From the NCBI RefSeq assembly GCF_900108085.1, contig NZ_FNVR01000002.1, forward strand, positions 103,252 through 167,251: DNA of 64,000 nucleotides, read 5' to 3'. Of the stretch, positions 33,136 through 42,451 are shown one piece after another. The translations under genes were made by a program, and so were the position numbers. The stretch is from Algoriphagus boritolerans DSM 17298 = JCM 18970 (GTDB lineage: Bacteria > Bacteroidota > Bacteroidia > Cytophagales > Cyclobacteriaceae). The first letter of the stretch is position 1. Every line of letters starts with the position of its first letter. Under the pieces are notes generated by a model that was not told the origin of the DNA, did no database searches, and worked only from the letters and a program-made list of their open reading frames with translations.

Positions 33136-34722
33136 TTAGAGTTTTACAGTTTGAGTGGCAAAGCCTGCGTGGGGAGCTCCTGCTTTGATCGTAATATTTC
33201 CTGACCCACGAATAATCCAGCTCAGGGAAGTTTTTTCAAAAGCATCCATCGAATCCACAAGTTTGATTTTGTCGCCGGAGACCAGCTTGTCAGCAGCAGC
33301 ATCGATGTCAATTCGCACTTTTCGCAGCCAGCGGGACCTGGCGCCCATTTCCGAATGGGTGGGAAGGGGGGAGTTGTTGAACAAATCCACTGTGATTCGA
33401 GTCAGTCCATTTCCCAATGACTCTGTCTTTAGGTTATGAAATTCCAACTGTGGCTGCATTTCAGCCAACTTTAGAATGAAGGAGGTGTGCTCAGCTGCGA
33501 TTTCTGCTACTTTTTCAAAAGGAGGATTGACCATCACAAATGGCTTAATTCCACCTACTTCAACTTTCTGATTGGGGAAATCAGGATGCTTTACTGCTGT
33601 CCAAGGCACGAATGAATCCCAACCCAAAGAGTCAGCCCAAGCCAAATAGTTGGCTTCTGGGTTGGTTTGTCCTTGGAACTCAGGAGTCCAATATCCCGGT
33701 GTACTGAAGCTCAGTCTGGCAAAGTGAAAATAGGCCCACTGGAAGAAATCCCCGTCAGTTCCCTGATTGGATTGCTGAAATGCTTTTTGGCTCACTGTCT
33801 CATTGTAGAGGCCGGAGACCATCGCATTGATGGCCTGGTCTTTTTCCAAAATGGATGTTACGACCCGCTTTTTGGCATCGCCCGCATTGTATTTCAGCGG
33901 TGAGCTCAAATTATTTGCAGGAGAAAAAGTCACAAAAGCGAAGATATTCCATTGCTCAAAAAGATAATCAAGCATTGCTCTACTTTCATTTTGCGAAACC
34001 GGAATGTCGCCTGCTAATGGCTGAAAAACAGGGAATTTGTAAGTCAATGATCGATTGAAGGCGATGCCTTCCTGTAGATCTTCGGCAAATTCACCGTCTT
34101 TGTCGTCGTCTTTGCTTTCTTTGAAGACCCGGTATTTTCCGGCTTCTCCTTTGGATCGATCGGCTTTTATAAGAACCCGCTCATCGTCTTTGGAGACCAT
34201 CCAGTCGCCCATCGGGTCTTCTACGCGCATCCAGGTGATCATGCCGTCGCCGTTGAGGTCGGAGTAGCCGCTTTCACCGGACTTTCCGTCACGGTCGTGA
34301 TCCATCGCTACCGCATTTCCTCTTCGTTCATACTTGAGCGCAGCATGATATTGCTCGTAGGCATCGGGAGACATGTTTGGAAAAATGTAAAAGGTGGTTT
34401 TCTCCAATACACTGCTGTTTTCAGCCACAAGCTGCTCTGCAAACTGAAGTGCCAACTCCACACTGAGCACATGAAATCCTTCCACTCCACCAACTACTGC
34501 GATGGCAGGTTTTTGGTCTTTTGCGCCTGTACCTACTTTGAGTACATGGATGTCTTTGCCACCGGCTGTTTTGGTGAGAGATGTTAGCTCCACGGAGGAA
34601 TTGCCCCCAAGCTTTTGGAGCCTTTGGGTGACCTGGCTTAGTGTGGGATAATCTGATTGCGCCAAGGCATCGGCACAAATCATACCTCCCAGCATTAGCC
34701 CGGTGAGTAAGAGTTTTCGCAT
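33136..34722 (-). CDS. M14 carboxypeptidase-like protein with altered active site (probable pseudopeptidase)
   Basis: The 528-residue secreted protein (signal peptide ends ALAQ) aligns without gaps to its neighbour around the zinc motif, but HSNE is replaced by EGFH (Glu81, His84): the two ligands are exchanged. The third ligand His is Ser267 (VTFSPANN), and the segment that should hold the catalytic Glu has lost it (FSTPGYW near the matching place). The calcium-loop insertions are kept (DHDRDGKSGE, DLNGDGMI, DDDKDGEFAED). Zinc peptidase activity is therefore unlikely; a binding, inhibitor or chaperone role toward the active neighbour is an inference. Confidence 0.82.
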   Translation of the reverse strand: MRKLLLTGLMLGGMICADALAQSDYPTLSQVTQRLQKLGGNSSVELTSLTKTAGGKDIHVLKVGTGAKDQKPAIAVVGGVEGFHVLSVELALQFAEQLVAENSSVLEKTTFYIFPNMSPDAYEQYHAALKYERRGNAVAMDHDRDGKSGESGYSDLNGDGMITWMRVEDPMGDWMVSKDDERVLIKADRSKGEAGKYRVFKESKDDDKDGEFAEDLQEGIAFNRSLTYKFPVFQPLAGDIPVSQNESRAMLDYLFEQWNIFAFVTFSPANNLSSPLKYNAGDAKKRVVTSILEKDQAINAMVSGLYNETVSQKAFQQSNQGTDGDFFQWAYFHFARLSFSTPGYWTPEFQGQTNPEANYLAWADSLGWDSFVPWTAVKHPDFPNQKVEVGGIKPFVMVNPPFEKVAEIAAEHTSFILKLAEMQPQLEFHNLKTESLGNGLTRITVDLFNNSPLPTHSEMGARSRWLRKVRIDIDAAADKLVSGDKIKLVDSMDAFEKTSLSWIIRGSGNITIKAGAPHAGFATQTVKL

Positions 34723-34931
34723 AGGAAAATTAGTTTCGGGTTATTTCTGAATAAAAGAAATAAAAATTCAAGGGAAGTTTATGAAAATAAGTAACAATTC
34801 AGGATGCGATTTTTCAGGGAAAAGAAATCAGTCTCAAGTGGATTTTCTAATGGATAAGTGGCAAAGTATCAAATTGTGGTTTGTCCTTTGGTTAAAATTG
34901 CCGTATTTCAGAAAAACTAAGAAGAATATAT

Positions 34932-35759
34932 ATGTACTCAAAAGTTGCTCTCGCCATAGCATTTTCGCCTAGGATGGAGGCTCTGATTGCTGAAGCCCGA
35001 AGATTGATTGGGATTTTTCAGGGAGAGCTGGTACTCATTCATGTGGGTGTAAAAACACCCGAGCTTGAATCCAATTTGGAGCAAATTCTCCAGCGGCACT
35101 GTGCTGATCTGGGACGAGTCAAAACGATCTGGAAAGAAGGAAAAGCAGCCAAAACCATCCTCAAAACCTGTGAAGAGGAGCAGATTAACTTGTTGGTACT
35201 TGGGGCATTGAAAAAAGAAGGGCTATTCACCTATTATTTGGGGTCTGTCGCTCGAAAAGTAATCCGAAAATCACCTTGTTCCGTCTTGACTTTAATTGAT
35301 CCTAAAGTTGAGACCACCCGATTTTCCAAAGTGGTCATCAACGGTACCAAATTGGAAGTCACCCCAAGAGTCATCGAAAAAGGCTTGAAATTCTGTCAGG
35401 CGGAAGAAGCCTCTCAAGTACATATTCTCAATGAAATTAAGCTTTACGGCCTTCAAATGGCCACTGCCGGCGAAGGATCTGAAGACGAAGTCTCTAATAC
35501 AAGAAGAAAGCTCGTTCAAGAAGAAATTCGCTACGTCCAAGAGATTCTTGACGGATTGGATCAAAGTGGACTCAAGATCAATATTAAAATTACCGCAGGA
35601 AAATGGGCAGTTGAATTGGTAAGATACTGCGAATCCATCAATGCAGATTTACTGATCATGGGGGATGAAAATGGCTACACTTTTATAGACCGTCTATTTC
35701 CCCATGACTTGGAGGAGATTCTATCGGAACTCCCCTGCAACCTTTTAATCGTGAAGTAG
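34932..35759 (+). CDS. universal stress protein with two Usp domains
   Basis: The 275-residue cytoplasmic protein contains two UspA-type halves. The first covers about 1-120 (KVALAIAFSPRMEALI, LLVLGALKKEG, SVARKVIRKSPCSVLTL); the second ends with ADLLIMGDENGY and ELPCNLLIVK. The usual ATP-binding GxxG(9x)GS pattern is poorly kept in both halves. It is 3 bases upstream of a cation/proton antiporter gene, a common pairing in which the stress protein may control the transporter. A possible promoter TTG-N20-TATTTCAG (34881-34911) is imperfect. Confidence 0.85.
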   Translation: MYSKVALAIAFSPRMEALIAEARRLIGIFQGELVLIHVGVKTPELESNLEQILQRHCADLGRVKTIWKEGKAAKTILKTCEEEQINLLVLGALKKEGLFTYYLGSVARKVIRKSPCSVLTLIDPKVETTRFSKVVINGTKLEVTPRVIEKGLKFCQAEEASQVHILNEIKLYGLQMATAGEGSEDEVSNTRRKLVQEEIRYVQEILDGLDQSGLKINIKITAGKWAVELVRYCESINADLLIMGDENGYTFIDRLFPHDLEEILSELPCNLLIVK

Positions 35760-35762
35760 AAT

Positions 35763-37001
35763 ATGGAAAGCTTAGCACATAAAGAAGTCATCAACCTACT
35801 TCTGCAGTTAGCTACAATGCTACTGTCTGCCCGAGTTTTTGCAGAAATAGCTCAGAAATTCAAACAGCCTGCCGTAGTAGGTGAAATTATAGCGGGAATC
35901 GTACTGGGGCCTACGATTTTGGGAATGATCATTCCCGACTTCTTTACCTATTTGTTTCAAAGTAATCCCTCCGCGAATCTTGCCCTTGATGGAATTGTGC
36001 AGATGGCCGTTATCCTCCTGCTATTTATAGCAGGTCTGGAGGTGGAGCTTCACCTGGTCTTGTCTCAGGGCAAATCTGCCATTAATATCAGTATCCTAGG
36101 CCTCATAATTCCGTTTATTTTGGGCTTTGTCATCCCTTATTTCTTTCCGTCATTCTTCGGACTTGCCGAGGGAAACAGGCTTCTTTTCTCCCTCTTTATG
36201 GGTACGGCGATGTCCATTACAGCCTTGCCGGTGGTCGTCCGGATTTTGATGGACATGGATTTGTTCAAAACTAAAATGGGCATGGTCATCGTGGCCGGTG
36301 CCATGATCAATGACATCATTGGCTGGCTGATTTTCTCGGTGATATTATCCTTCATGGGCAAAAGCGGAAACCTTTCCTTAATAAGTACCATTGGGATCAC
36401 ATTGTTGTTTACCATCTTCATGTTGACGCTTGGCAAAGGGCTGCTGAATCGTGTTTTGCCATGGATCAACAAAAAATTAGCCTGGCCCGGAGGGCTATTA
36501 TCTTTATCCATCTCCTTTTGTTTTCTGCTGGCTGCATTTACCGAATGGCTCGGAATTCATGCTATTTTCGGAGCGTTTCTTTTTGGGGTTGCCTTAGGCG
36601 ATTCAGATCACCTTTCCGAAAAAGCCAAGGAAATTATTCATCAGTTTATCAACAATATCTTTGCGCCACTTTTCTTTGTGTCCATCGGGCTGAAAATAAA
36701 CTTCTTCACAAACTTTGATTTTCTTCTCATAGCGGTAATTATCGTGATTTCTTTCCTGGGGAAAATCATCGGGAGTGGCTATGGTGCGTTACGGTCTGGC
36801 TATCCACTCAAAGAAGCTATGGCTGTAGGTTTTGGAATGAACGCCCGAGGCGCAATGGAAATCATTTTGGGATTGATTGCATTGGAAAACGGCTTGATTG
36901 ATGAAAAGCTATTCGTTGCCCTCGTAGTGATGGCTTTAGTCACATCTATGACAAGCGGACCGCTGATGAAGTGGGCGCTGCGAAAAAAGCCTGCTGCCTA
37001 A
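35763..37001 (+). CDS. cation:proton antiporter (CPA2, Kef/NapA-like)
   Basis: The 412-residue membrane protein has about twelve helices and belongs to the CPA2 monovalent cation/proton antiporters. Typical parts are FKQPAVVGEIIAGIVLGPTI in helix 1-2, LFIAGLEVEL, and VAGAMINDIIGW with the paired Asn-Asp of the ion site. There is no C-terminal RCK/TrkA-N domain, so it is not a full Kef channel; regulation may come from the Usp protein encoded 3 bases upstream. The transported ion (Na or K) cannot be told. Confidence 0.88.
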   Translation: MESLAHKEVINLLLQLATMLLSARVFAEIAQKFKQPAVVGEIIAGIVLGPTILGMIIPDFFTYLFQSNPSANLALDGIVQMAVILLLFIAGLEVELHLVLSQGKSAINISILGLIIPFILGFVIPYFFPSFFGLAEGNRLLFSLFMGTAMSITALPVVVRILMDMDLFKTKMGMVIVAGAMINDIIGWLIFSVILSFMGKSGNLSLISTIGITLLFTIFMLTLGKGLLNRVLPWINKKLAWPGGLLSLSISFCFLLAAFTEWLGIHAIFGAFLFGVALGDSDHLSEKAKEIIHQFINNIFAPLFFVSIGLKINFFTNFDFLLIAVIIVISFLGKIIGSGYGALRSGYPLKEAMAVGFGMNARGAMEIILGLIALENGLIDEKLFVALVVMALVTSMTSGPLMKWALRKKPAA

Positions 37002-37087
37002 AAAACAGAAATGTACCGGACGGAGATTTTGGAAACCGAAGTATAGGACTTAGAAAAGTTCAATCATCAGAAACCAAACAAACGGAC

Positions 37088-37095
37088 TATTTTTG
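37088..37095 (+). promoter_or_regulatory. hemH promoter -7 box
   Basis: TATTTTTG matches TAnnTTTG, 29 bases before the hemH ATG. The -33 element is not clear. Confidence 0.45.
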
Positions 37096-37124
37096 GGCTT
37101 TCTTAAGCAAAAAGATCCAGAATA

Positions 37125-38156
37125 ATGGCGAAAAATTCAGCAAAAATAGGCGTTCTACTTGTCAATTTGGGAACTCCAGACAGCACCAAAACCGGTGATG
37201 TGAGGAAATACCTTCGGGAGTTTTTGATGGATGGACGAGTGATCGATTTCCCTTTTATTCCCCGCTGGATGCTTGTCAATCTGATTATTGCCCCTTTTCG
37301 TGCTCCAAAGTCAGCAGGTGAATACCGGAAACTTTGGACAGATCGAGGTTCGCCGCTACTTTTCCACACCCAAGATCTCAAGGAAAAACTGATCAAAAAA
37401 CTCGATCCTGAGAAATACCTTGTCGCCATGGCGATGCGCTATCAGAATCCAAGTATCGAAAAGGGACTGGAAGAACTGATGAAGGCCAAGGTCAAAAAGA
37501 TAATCGTCCTTCCGCTCTTTCCACAATATGCTTCGGCGACTAATGGTTCGGTAATCGATCGGGTCATGGAGATCGCACGCACCTGGCAGATTATTCCTGA
37601 GATTACATTTATCAGTAATTATGTAGATCATCCACTTTTTCTGGAGGCTTGGACTGAATTAGGTCGGGAAGCTATGCAAAAGCACAACTACGATAAGTTT
37701 CTATTCTCGTATCATGGGTTACCGGAACGACAAATTCGAAAAGGTAGTGTAGAAGGCTACTGTCAGTTAGGTACCTGCTGCAATAAATACGGCCTGAAAA
37801 ACCAATTTTGCTACCGTGCACAGTGCTTTCAGACGACACGCTTGGTCGCAGCGAAATTGGGATTACCGGAAGACAAAGTCCTGACTTGCTTTCAATCCAG
37901 ACTGGGAAAAGATCCCTGGATCAAACCCTATACAGAGAACACGATCAAGGAATTAGCCAAAGAAGGAGTAAAAAAAGTACTCGTTTTCTCCCCGGCTTTT
38001 GTGGCAGATTGCCTGGAAACTACCGTGGAGGTAGGTGAGGAATACAAAGAGCAGTTTGAAGAACTCGGAGGAGAGCATTGGGATTTAGTACCTAGTTTAA
38101 ATTCGAATGATACCTGGGTGGATTGTGTGAAGGATTTAGTGGAGAGCAGGACTTGA
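37125..38156 (+). CDS. hemH: ferrochelatase
   Basis: The 343-residue enzyme inserts ferrous iron into protoporphyrin IX, the last step of this haem pathway. It begins KIGVLLVNLGTPDSTKTGDV, the metal-site His197 is in FSYHGLPERQIRKG, and the C-terminal acidic helix VADCLETTVEVGEEY carries the conserved Glu. Five cysteines at 213, 218, 219, 229 and 234 (CQLGTCC, CYRAQC) form a dense cluster that could bind an iron-sulfur centre, as in some other ferrochelatases. Length is normal, and the gene stands alone. Confidence 0.94.
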   Translation: MAKNSAKIGVLLVNLGTPDSTKTGDVRKYLREFLMDGRVIDFPFIPRWMLVNLIIAPFRAPKSAGEYRKLWTDRGSPLLFHTQDLKEKLIKKLDPEKYLVAMAMRYQNPSIEKGLEELMKAKVKKIIVLPLFPQYASATNGSVIDRVMEIARTWQIIPEITFISNYVDHPLFLEAWTELGREAMQKHNYDKFLFSYHGLPERQIRKGSVEGYCQLGTCCNKYGLKNQFCYRAQCFQTTRLVAAKLGLPEDKVLTCFQSRLGKDPWIKPYTENTIKELAKEGVKKVLVFSPAFVADCLETTVEVGEEYKEQFEELGGEHWDLVPSLNSNDTWVDCVKDLVESRT

Positions 38157-38309
38157 ATTTAGGAGATTCGAGGTACGAAATAAGAGGTAATTGAGAACTT
38201 TTATTTTATTCTTAAATATCTTCTTCCTCCAATGATGGTTCTGACCTTGGAGTTCAAGTGTGAAGAAAAGTCCGTAATTCGTATTTCCTAACTTCAATCG
38301 TACCTTCCC

Positions 38310-39479
38310 TTGCAAAATCGCCAGCTACCTAGCCAAGCATTGCTAATCCTCGGAATCGTTCTGATTTCGATCAATCTGAGGACCTCTATTGCTTCGGTTG
38401 GGCCGTTGATCCCTTTCATCCGGGAAGATCTGGGAATATCAAATGGTCTTGCGGGATTTTTGACCACGCTTTCTTTAGTGACATTTGCGGTCTTTTCTCT
38501 TTTTGCTCCAAGTATCGGTAAAAAGCTAGGCCATGGTAAAGCTATCTTTCTCGGAATTCTACTTTTGGCCATCGGTGTGGTGCTGAGAGTTCTTGGTGGA
38601 ATCGAGCTGCTTTACATTGGGACGGCACTGACTGGCATTGGTATCGTGATCGCCAATGTGCTGATGATTCCATTTTTCAAAGCACGCCTTCCGGAGAAAA
38701 TCGGTTTGATGACAGCCATTCTCTCGACAGGAATGTCGCTTTTTGCTGCTGTTGCATCAGGGTTCAGTGTGCCTTTAGCGGTTGACTTGGGACTAGGTTG
38801 GAGAGGATCCCTGGCTTCTTGGGTGGTTTTGATGGTTTTAGCTTTGGTCGTTTGGATTCCGCAGATGAGGAGTAGAAATGCCGGGCATCAAGGGGATTTG
38901 CTCAAGGCAAAAAACGTATGGAAATCAAAATTGGCTTGGCAAGTCACGCTGTTTATGGGAGCTCAATCCGTCATGTATTTTACCATGGTAACCTGGCTTC
39001 CCGATATGCTGATCGCAAGAGGAATGAGTCCGGTCAAAGCCGGAATAGCCCTCTCCTACATGCAGTTGATTTCCCTGATCGGGACATTCTTCGTTCCCAA
39101 TTATTTGATTCGTCTCAAAGAACAATCCAGGGTCATCCTGATTGTAGGCATTAGTTATCTGGTTGGTTACAGTGCACTTTTTATCCAAAACGAACTCATT
39201 GCCTTTGTAGCATTGACCATCATCGGGGTAGGAAGTGGTGCAAGTTTAAGTATCGCCTACACGCTGATTTCGCTGCGTTCGGCTGAGGATTTGACCACCG
39301 CCAAACTATCGGGAATGGTCCAGTCTGCGGGCTATATTTTGGCTGCTTTGGGTCCCTTGGTTTTTGGGATTTCTTTGGATTTGTTTGATAATTGGGAAAT
39401 CCTGATCTGGTTTTTACTCATCATGACTGTTCAGTTTATCGGGTTTGGATTGCCTGCAGGAAGGAATTGCAAGATTTGA
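38310..39479 (+). CDS. MFS transporter, CynX/NimT-like
   Basis: The 389-residue protein has twelve predicted helices and resembles the cyanate/nitroimidazole branch (CynX/NimT/YycB) of the major facilitator superfamily. Typical pieces are ISINLRTSIASVGPLIPFI in helix 1 and GKKLGHGKAIFLGI in loop 2-3. The reading frame has no ATG at the front; the only sensible start is TTG at 38310, with a stop codon seven codons upstream. The substrate is unknown. It ends 75 bases before the next gene, which has its own -7 box. Confidence 0.82.
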   Translation: MQNRQLPSQALLILGIVLISINLRTSIASVGPLIPFIREDLGISNGLAGFLTTLSLVTFAVFSLFAPSIGKKLGHGKAIFLGILLLAIGVVLRVLGGIELLYIGTALTGIGIVIANVLMIPFFKARLPEKIGLMTAILSTGMSLFAAVASGFSVPLAVDLGLGWRGSLASWVVLMVLALVVWIPQMRSRNAGHQGDLLKAKNVWKSKLAWQVTLFMGAQSVMYFTMVTWLPDMLIARGMSPVKAGIALSYMQLISLIGTFFVPNYLIRLKEQSRVILIVGISYLVGYSALFIQNELIAFVALTIIGVGSGASLSIAYTLISLRSAEDLTTAKLSGMVQSAGYILAALGPLVFGISLDLFDNWEILIWFLLIMTVQFIGFGLPAGRNCKI

Positions 39480-39527
39480 TTTTTGCCTCTTCCCGTATTT
39501 TTCAGCTACCAAGCCGGAGAAAAGCGG

Positions 39528-39535
39528 TATTTTTG
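39528..39535 (+). promoter_or_regulatory. -7 box of the UPF0316-trmN6 unit
   Basis: TATTTTTG matches TAnnTTTG, 19 bases before the ATG at 39555. No TTG at the -33 position. Confidence 0.45.
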
Positions 39536-39554
39536 TGGAAGTTCTAAAACTGCT

Positions 39555-40157
39555 ATGCAAGACCTGTTTCACTCCCTCGGAATTTCTGAAAACCTTCTCA
39601 ATTATGTCCTGATGCCACTTTTGATTTTTGTGGCGCGTATCGGGGACGTTTCGATCAACACGCTCCGGATCATGTTTATGATGAATGGGAAAAAGAGCAT
39701 CGTTCCTATTTTGGGCTTCTTTGAAGCGATGATTTGGCTACTTGCGATCGGGCAGATTTTCCAAAATGTAAATAACCCGCTCTCCTACATTGCTTACGCC
39801 GGAGGATTTGCCACGGGGACATTTGTAGGAATGGCACTGGAAGAAAAACTCGCCATCGGCCGTGTCCTGGTGCGGGTAATCACACCCCAACCCCATCCTG
39901 ATCTCCTGGAATTCATGAAAATGAAGAATTACCGATTCACCAATGTCGGGGGCGAAGGACGGTTTGGAAAAGTAAATCTGCTCTTTACAGTCATGAAGCG
40001 GGATACCCTGCAGGAATTTATTTCCAAGGTAAAAGAAGTGGACGAAAAGGCCTTCTATACCATTGAAAGCGTGAAAAGAGTCTCAGAAGACGAGCTCAAT
40101 ACGATGGAAGATCGTGCCGGATTCCGCAGTAAATTTTTCAGTAAGGCACGGAATTGA
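39555..40157 (+). CDS. UPF0316 membrane protein (DUF2179/DUF5698)
   Basis: The 200-residue protein has three membrane helices in the first 100 residues (LMPLLIFVARIGDVSINTLR, PILGFFEAMIWLLAIGQIF, YIAYAGGFATGTFVGMALE), then a small cytoplasmic DUF2179-like domain with GEGRFGKVNLLFTVMKR. Function is unknown. The ATG at 39555 fits the family; a more upstream in-frame codon would put the promoter inside the gene. Its stop overlaps the next ATG by one base (TGATG), so it is coupled to trmN6. Confidence 0.82.
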   Translation: MQDLFHSLGISENLLNYVLMPLLIFVARIGDVSINTLRIMFMMNGKKSIVPILGFFEAMIWLLAIGQIFQNVNNPLSYIAYAGGFATGTFVGMALEEKLAIGRVLVRVITPQPHPDLLEFMKMKNYRFTNVGGEGRFGKVNLLFTVMKRDTLQEFISKVKEVDEKAFYTIESVKRVSEDELNTMEDRAGFRSKFFSKARN

Positions 40158-40864
40158 TGGCAAATTCCTGGTTTCAGTTTCAGCAGTTCCGAATCCATCA
40201 AGATCGCTGTGCGATGAAGATCAGCACGGATGCAGTTTTGCTGGGGGCTTTGGCACAAGCAGAAAATCCTTCCAGCATTCTCGATATCGGGACAGGTACG
40301 GGCGTTATTGCGCTGATGCTAGCGCAGCGATTTCCTCAAGCTAAGATCACGGCCGTGGAGCTTGATGAGGATGCGGCTGTTCAGGCGGGGGAAAATTTTC
40401 AGGAAAGTGCTTTTTCCGAAAGGCTAACATTGATTCCCGGTCGAATACAGGATTTCCAGTCGCGCGATAGATTTGATCTAATTGTGAGCAATCCGCCATT
40501 TTTCCCAGATCATCTGAAATCTGCTGATACAAAACGAAACAAAGCGCTCCATACGGATGAACTGTCCTTTGACGCGCTTTTAAAAAAGGTTACTGAATTG
40601 CTGGAGGAGTCGGGGACTTTTTGGGTAATTCTCCCGCCCCGTCAATCGAAGTCTTTGGAAGATTTAGCTCAAAATGTCAGTCTGTTTCTCTCTCAAAAAA
40701 TTATGATTAGGGATTCCAAAATCAAACCTGTTCATCGGGAGGTTAGTGAGTTTACATTCCATAAAGCGGTTAAAAAAGACAAGGAATTGGTTCTCAAAAA
40801 CGAAAATTCGAATTATTCCGGTGAATATGCATCCCTACTTTCCGGATTTTTATTGGGTTATTGA
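40157..40864 (+). CDS. trmN6: tRNA1(Val) adenine-37 N6-methyltransferase
   Basis: The 235-residue enzyme (YfiC/TrmN6 family) methylates A37 of tRNA-Val. It starts WFQFQQFRIHQDRCAMKIST, has the SAM site ILDIGTGTGVIALMLAQ (near residue 41), and the catalytic N6-adenine motif NPPFF near residue 112 in LIVSNPPFFPDHL. Length fits the family. It shares one base with the preceding UPF0316 gene. No terminator is clear behind it. Confidence 0.9.
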   Translation: MANSWFQFQQFRIHQDRCAMKISTDAVLLGALAQAENPSSILDIGTGTGVIALMLAQRFPQAKITAVELDEDAAVQAGENFQESAFSERLTLIPGRIQDFQSRDRFDLIVSNPPFFPDHLKSADTKRNKALHTDELSFDALLKKVTELLEESGTFWVILPPRQSKSLEDLAQNVSLFLSQKIMIRDSKIKPVHREVSEFTFHKAVKKDKELVLKNENSNYSGEYASLLSGFLLGY

Positions 40865-40925
40865 GGGTTTTTGGTTTTTATCCTTTTGATTTTTGTTAAA
40901 ATATCAACGCATTTTTTTTGCTCGG

Positions 40926-40955
40926 TTGAATTACACCTGCTTTTTTATATTTTTG
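40926..40955 (+). promoter_or_regulatory. promoter of the lipoprotein-TonB receptor-DUF4249 operon
   Basis: TTG (40926-40928), 19 bases, then TATTTTTG (40948-40955): an exact Bacteroidota sigma-A promoter, 22 bases before the first ATG of the operon. Confidence 0.75.
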
Positions 40956-40977
40956 GCCACTACTACTACCACATTTT

Positions 40978-42441
40978 ATGCGAAGATTACTGTCACTAGG
41001 CATATTTTTAATGCTTCTGGCTGGGTGGGCTTGTACTGAGGAAGAAGACGCCACTGTTGTAGTTGCTACAGAGGAAGTGGTGTTTGTAAGTGGAGAAAAA
41101 ATCCGGGTCTTAGGTAGACTGATTACCAATCAACCTATTTCTGCATCGGATCATGGGTTTCAACTTTCTACCAGTGAAGATTTTTCGTCTCCGATTCTAG
41201 TTTCCCTGGGGATAAAAGAAGGACCGGGAAGATTCATTGGAGAAACGGCAGGCCTGGCGATAAATCAGCGCTATTTTGTCAGAGCTTTTGCTTCTGTTGA
41301 CGGAGTAGAATTGGTCGGTGAAACAATCGAGATCCAAACGCTTTCTCCAGTCATTGAGTCTTATGAGCCGACTTTTGCCAAGGCCGGTGAAGAAATCATT
41401 ATTCAAGGCCGAAATCTGCCGGATGGCACACGGGTATTTTTTGGGAACCAGGAAGCAACGGTCCTACAAAACCTTTTTGAGTCCCGACTAAGAGTCAGAA
41501 TTCCGGAGGCAGCCGGAGAGCCTTTGGTGAAAGTTCGGGTTCAGATTCAGGATCAAGTTCTGGAGTTCGGTCAAGCATTTGAATATCAATCGGGGAAATA
41601 CACCCTTTTGGGGCAGTTTCCAGAGGGGCAGCGAATCTATGGCAACGTCTTTTTTGACAATCAATCCGGTTTTTTTGTGGGCTTGGGGACCCGCAGACTT
41701 GATGCCGGTTATTATCAGGGATTTCAGCGCTTGGATCCTCAATCTGGTACTTGGACCCCCGTCTCTTTTCCAGCTGAAAGCAGGGTTGGAGCCTTTGCTA
41801 CTTCCAATTACTTGGGAGGAGGAGTAATAGAAATCGACAGAGAAGTATTCGACTTCAAGCGTGACTTTTGGAGAATTGACGGCAGTACCTTTACCCAACT
41901 GCCAAATTTGCCGACTAACAGTCTGAATTCCTTGGCTTTTGAGCTCAATGGGGAATTGTTTCTCGCAGGGGGTGAAGGGGTCGGAACCCGAACTGTCTGG
42001 AGATACAGTCCGAATGCTCAGTCCTGGGCTACTCAGTCCCCTGCACCAATCGATATTTCCAACAGCTTAGCTTGGTTTACAAAAGGAAACAAAGCCTATT
42101 TTATTGCTTCCGACAGTGCGATTTGGGAATATACTCCCGCCTCTGATTCCTGGAGGATTCTTACTTTCTATCCGGGATCATTGGGAAATGGCTATGGTAT
42201 GGCACAAGTGGTCGGAGACAAAGTATACATCGGACTCTATAGGCGAGTAGAACAAGTTTGGGAGCTTGACTTTAATACGCTTGCATGGAAGGCTAAGAAC
42301 TTTATTCCGGGATTGCCCCAAAGCATCAATGCCGGGTATTTCACATTCGAAGGCCAGATTTACATCCTTCGTGCACCTGAAGAATCCATCGCCGGAATAC
42401 TTCCGATGGAGCTGTATCGATTTGATCCTAATGGCATTTAA
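40978..42441 (+). CDS. lipoprotein with IPT/TIG domain and kelch-like propeller
   Basis: The 487-residue protein has a lipoprotein signal (LMLLAGWAC, Cys19) followed by acidic TEEED, as seen in surface-exported Bacteroidota lipoproteins. Residues 25-115 form a beta-sandwich, and 120-205 an IPT/TIG-like domain (IESYEPTFAKAGEEIIIQGR). The C-terminal 270 residues contain kelch-like repeats (GELFLAGGEG, NKAYFIAS, DKVYIGLYRR). It is 10 bases before a TonB-dependent receptor gene and probably forms its surface partner; such lipoproteins bind the ligand or cover the receptor. The ligand is not known. Confidence 0.8.
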   Translation: MRRLLSLGIFLMLLAGWACTEEEDATVVVATEEVVFVSGEKIRVLGRLITNQPISASDHGFQLSTSEDFSSPILVSLGIKEGPGRFIGETAGLAINQRYFVRAFASVDGVELVGETIEIQTLSPVIESYEPTFAKAGEEIIIQGRNLPDGTRVFFGNQEATVLQNLFESRLRVRIPEAAGEPLVKVRVQIQDQVLEFGQAFEYQSGKYTLLGQFPEGQRIYGNVFFDNQSGFFVGLGTRRLDAGYYQGFQRLDPQSGTWTPVSFPAESRVGAFATSNYLGGGVIEIDREVFDFKRDFWRIDGSTFTQLPNLPTNSLNSLAFELNGELFLAGGEGVGTRTVWRYSPNAQSWATQSPAPIDISNSLAWFTKGNKAYFIASDSAIWEYTPASDSWRILTFYPGSLGNGYGMAQVVGDKVYIGLYRRVEQVWELDFNTLAWKAKNFIPGLPQSINAGYFTFEGQIYILRAPEESIAGILPMELYRFDPNGI

Positions 42442-42451
42442 AACCAATTCT

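Noticed and set aside
34781..34972. 63-codon frame before and into the universal stress protein gene
   Set aside because: It runs into the start of the Usp gene in another frame and has no protein-like features.
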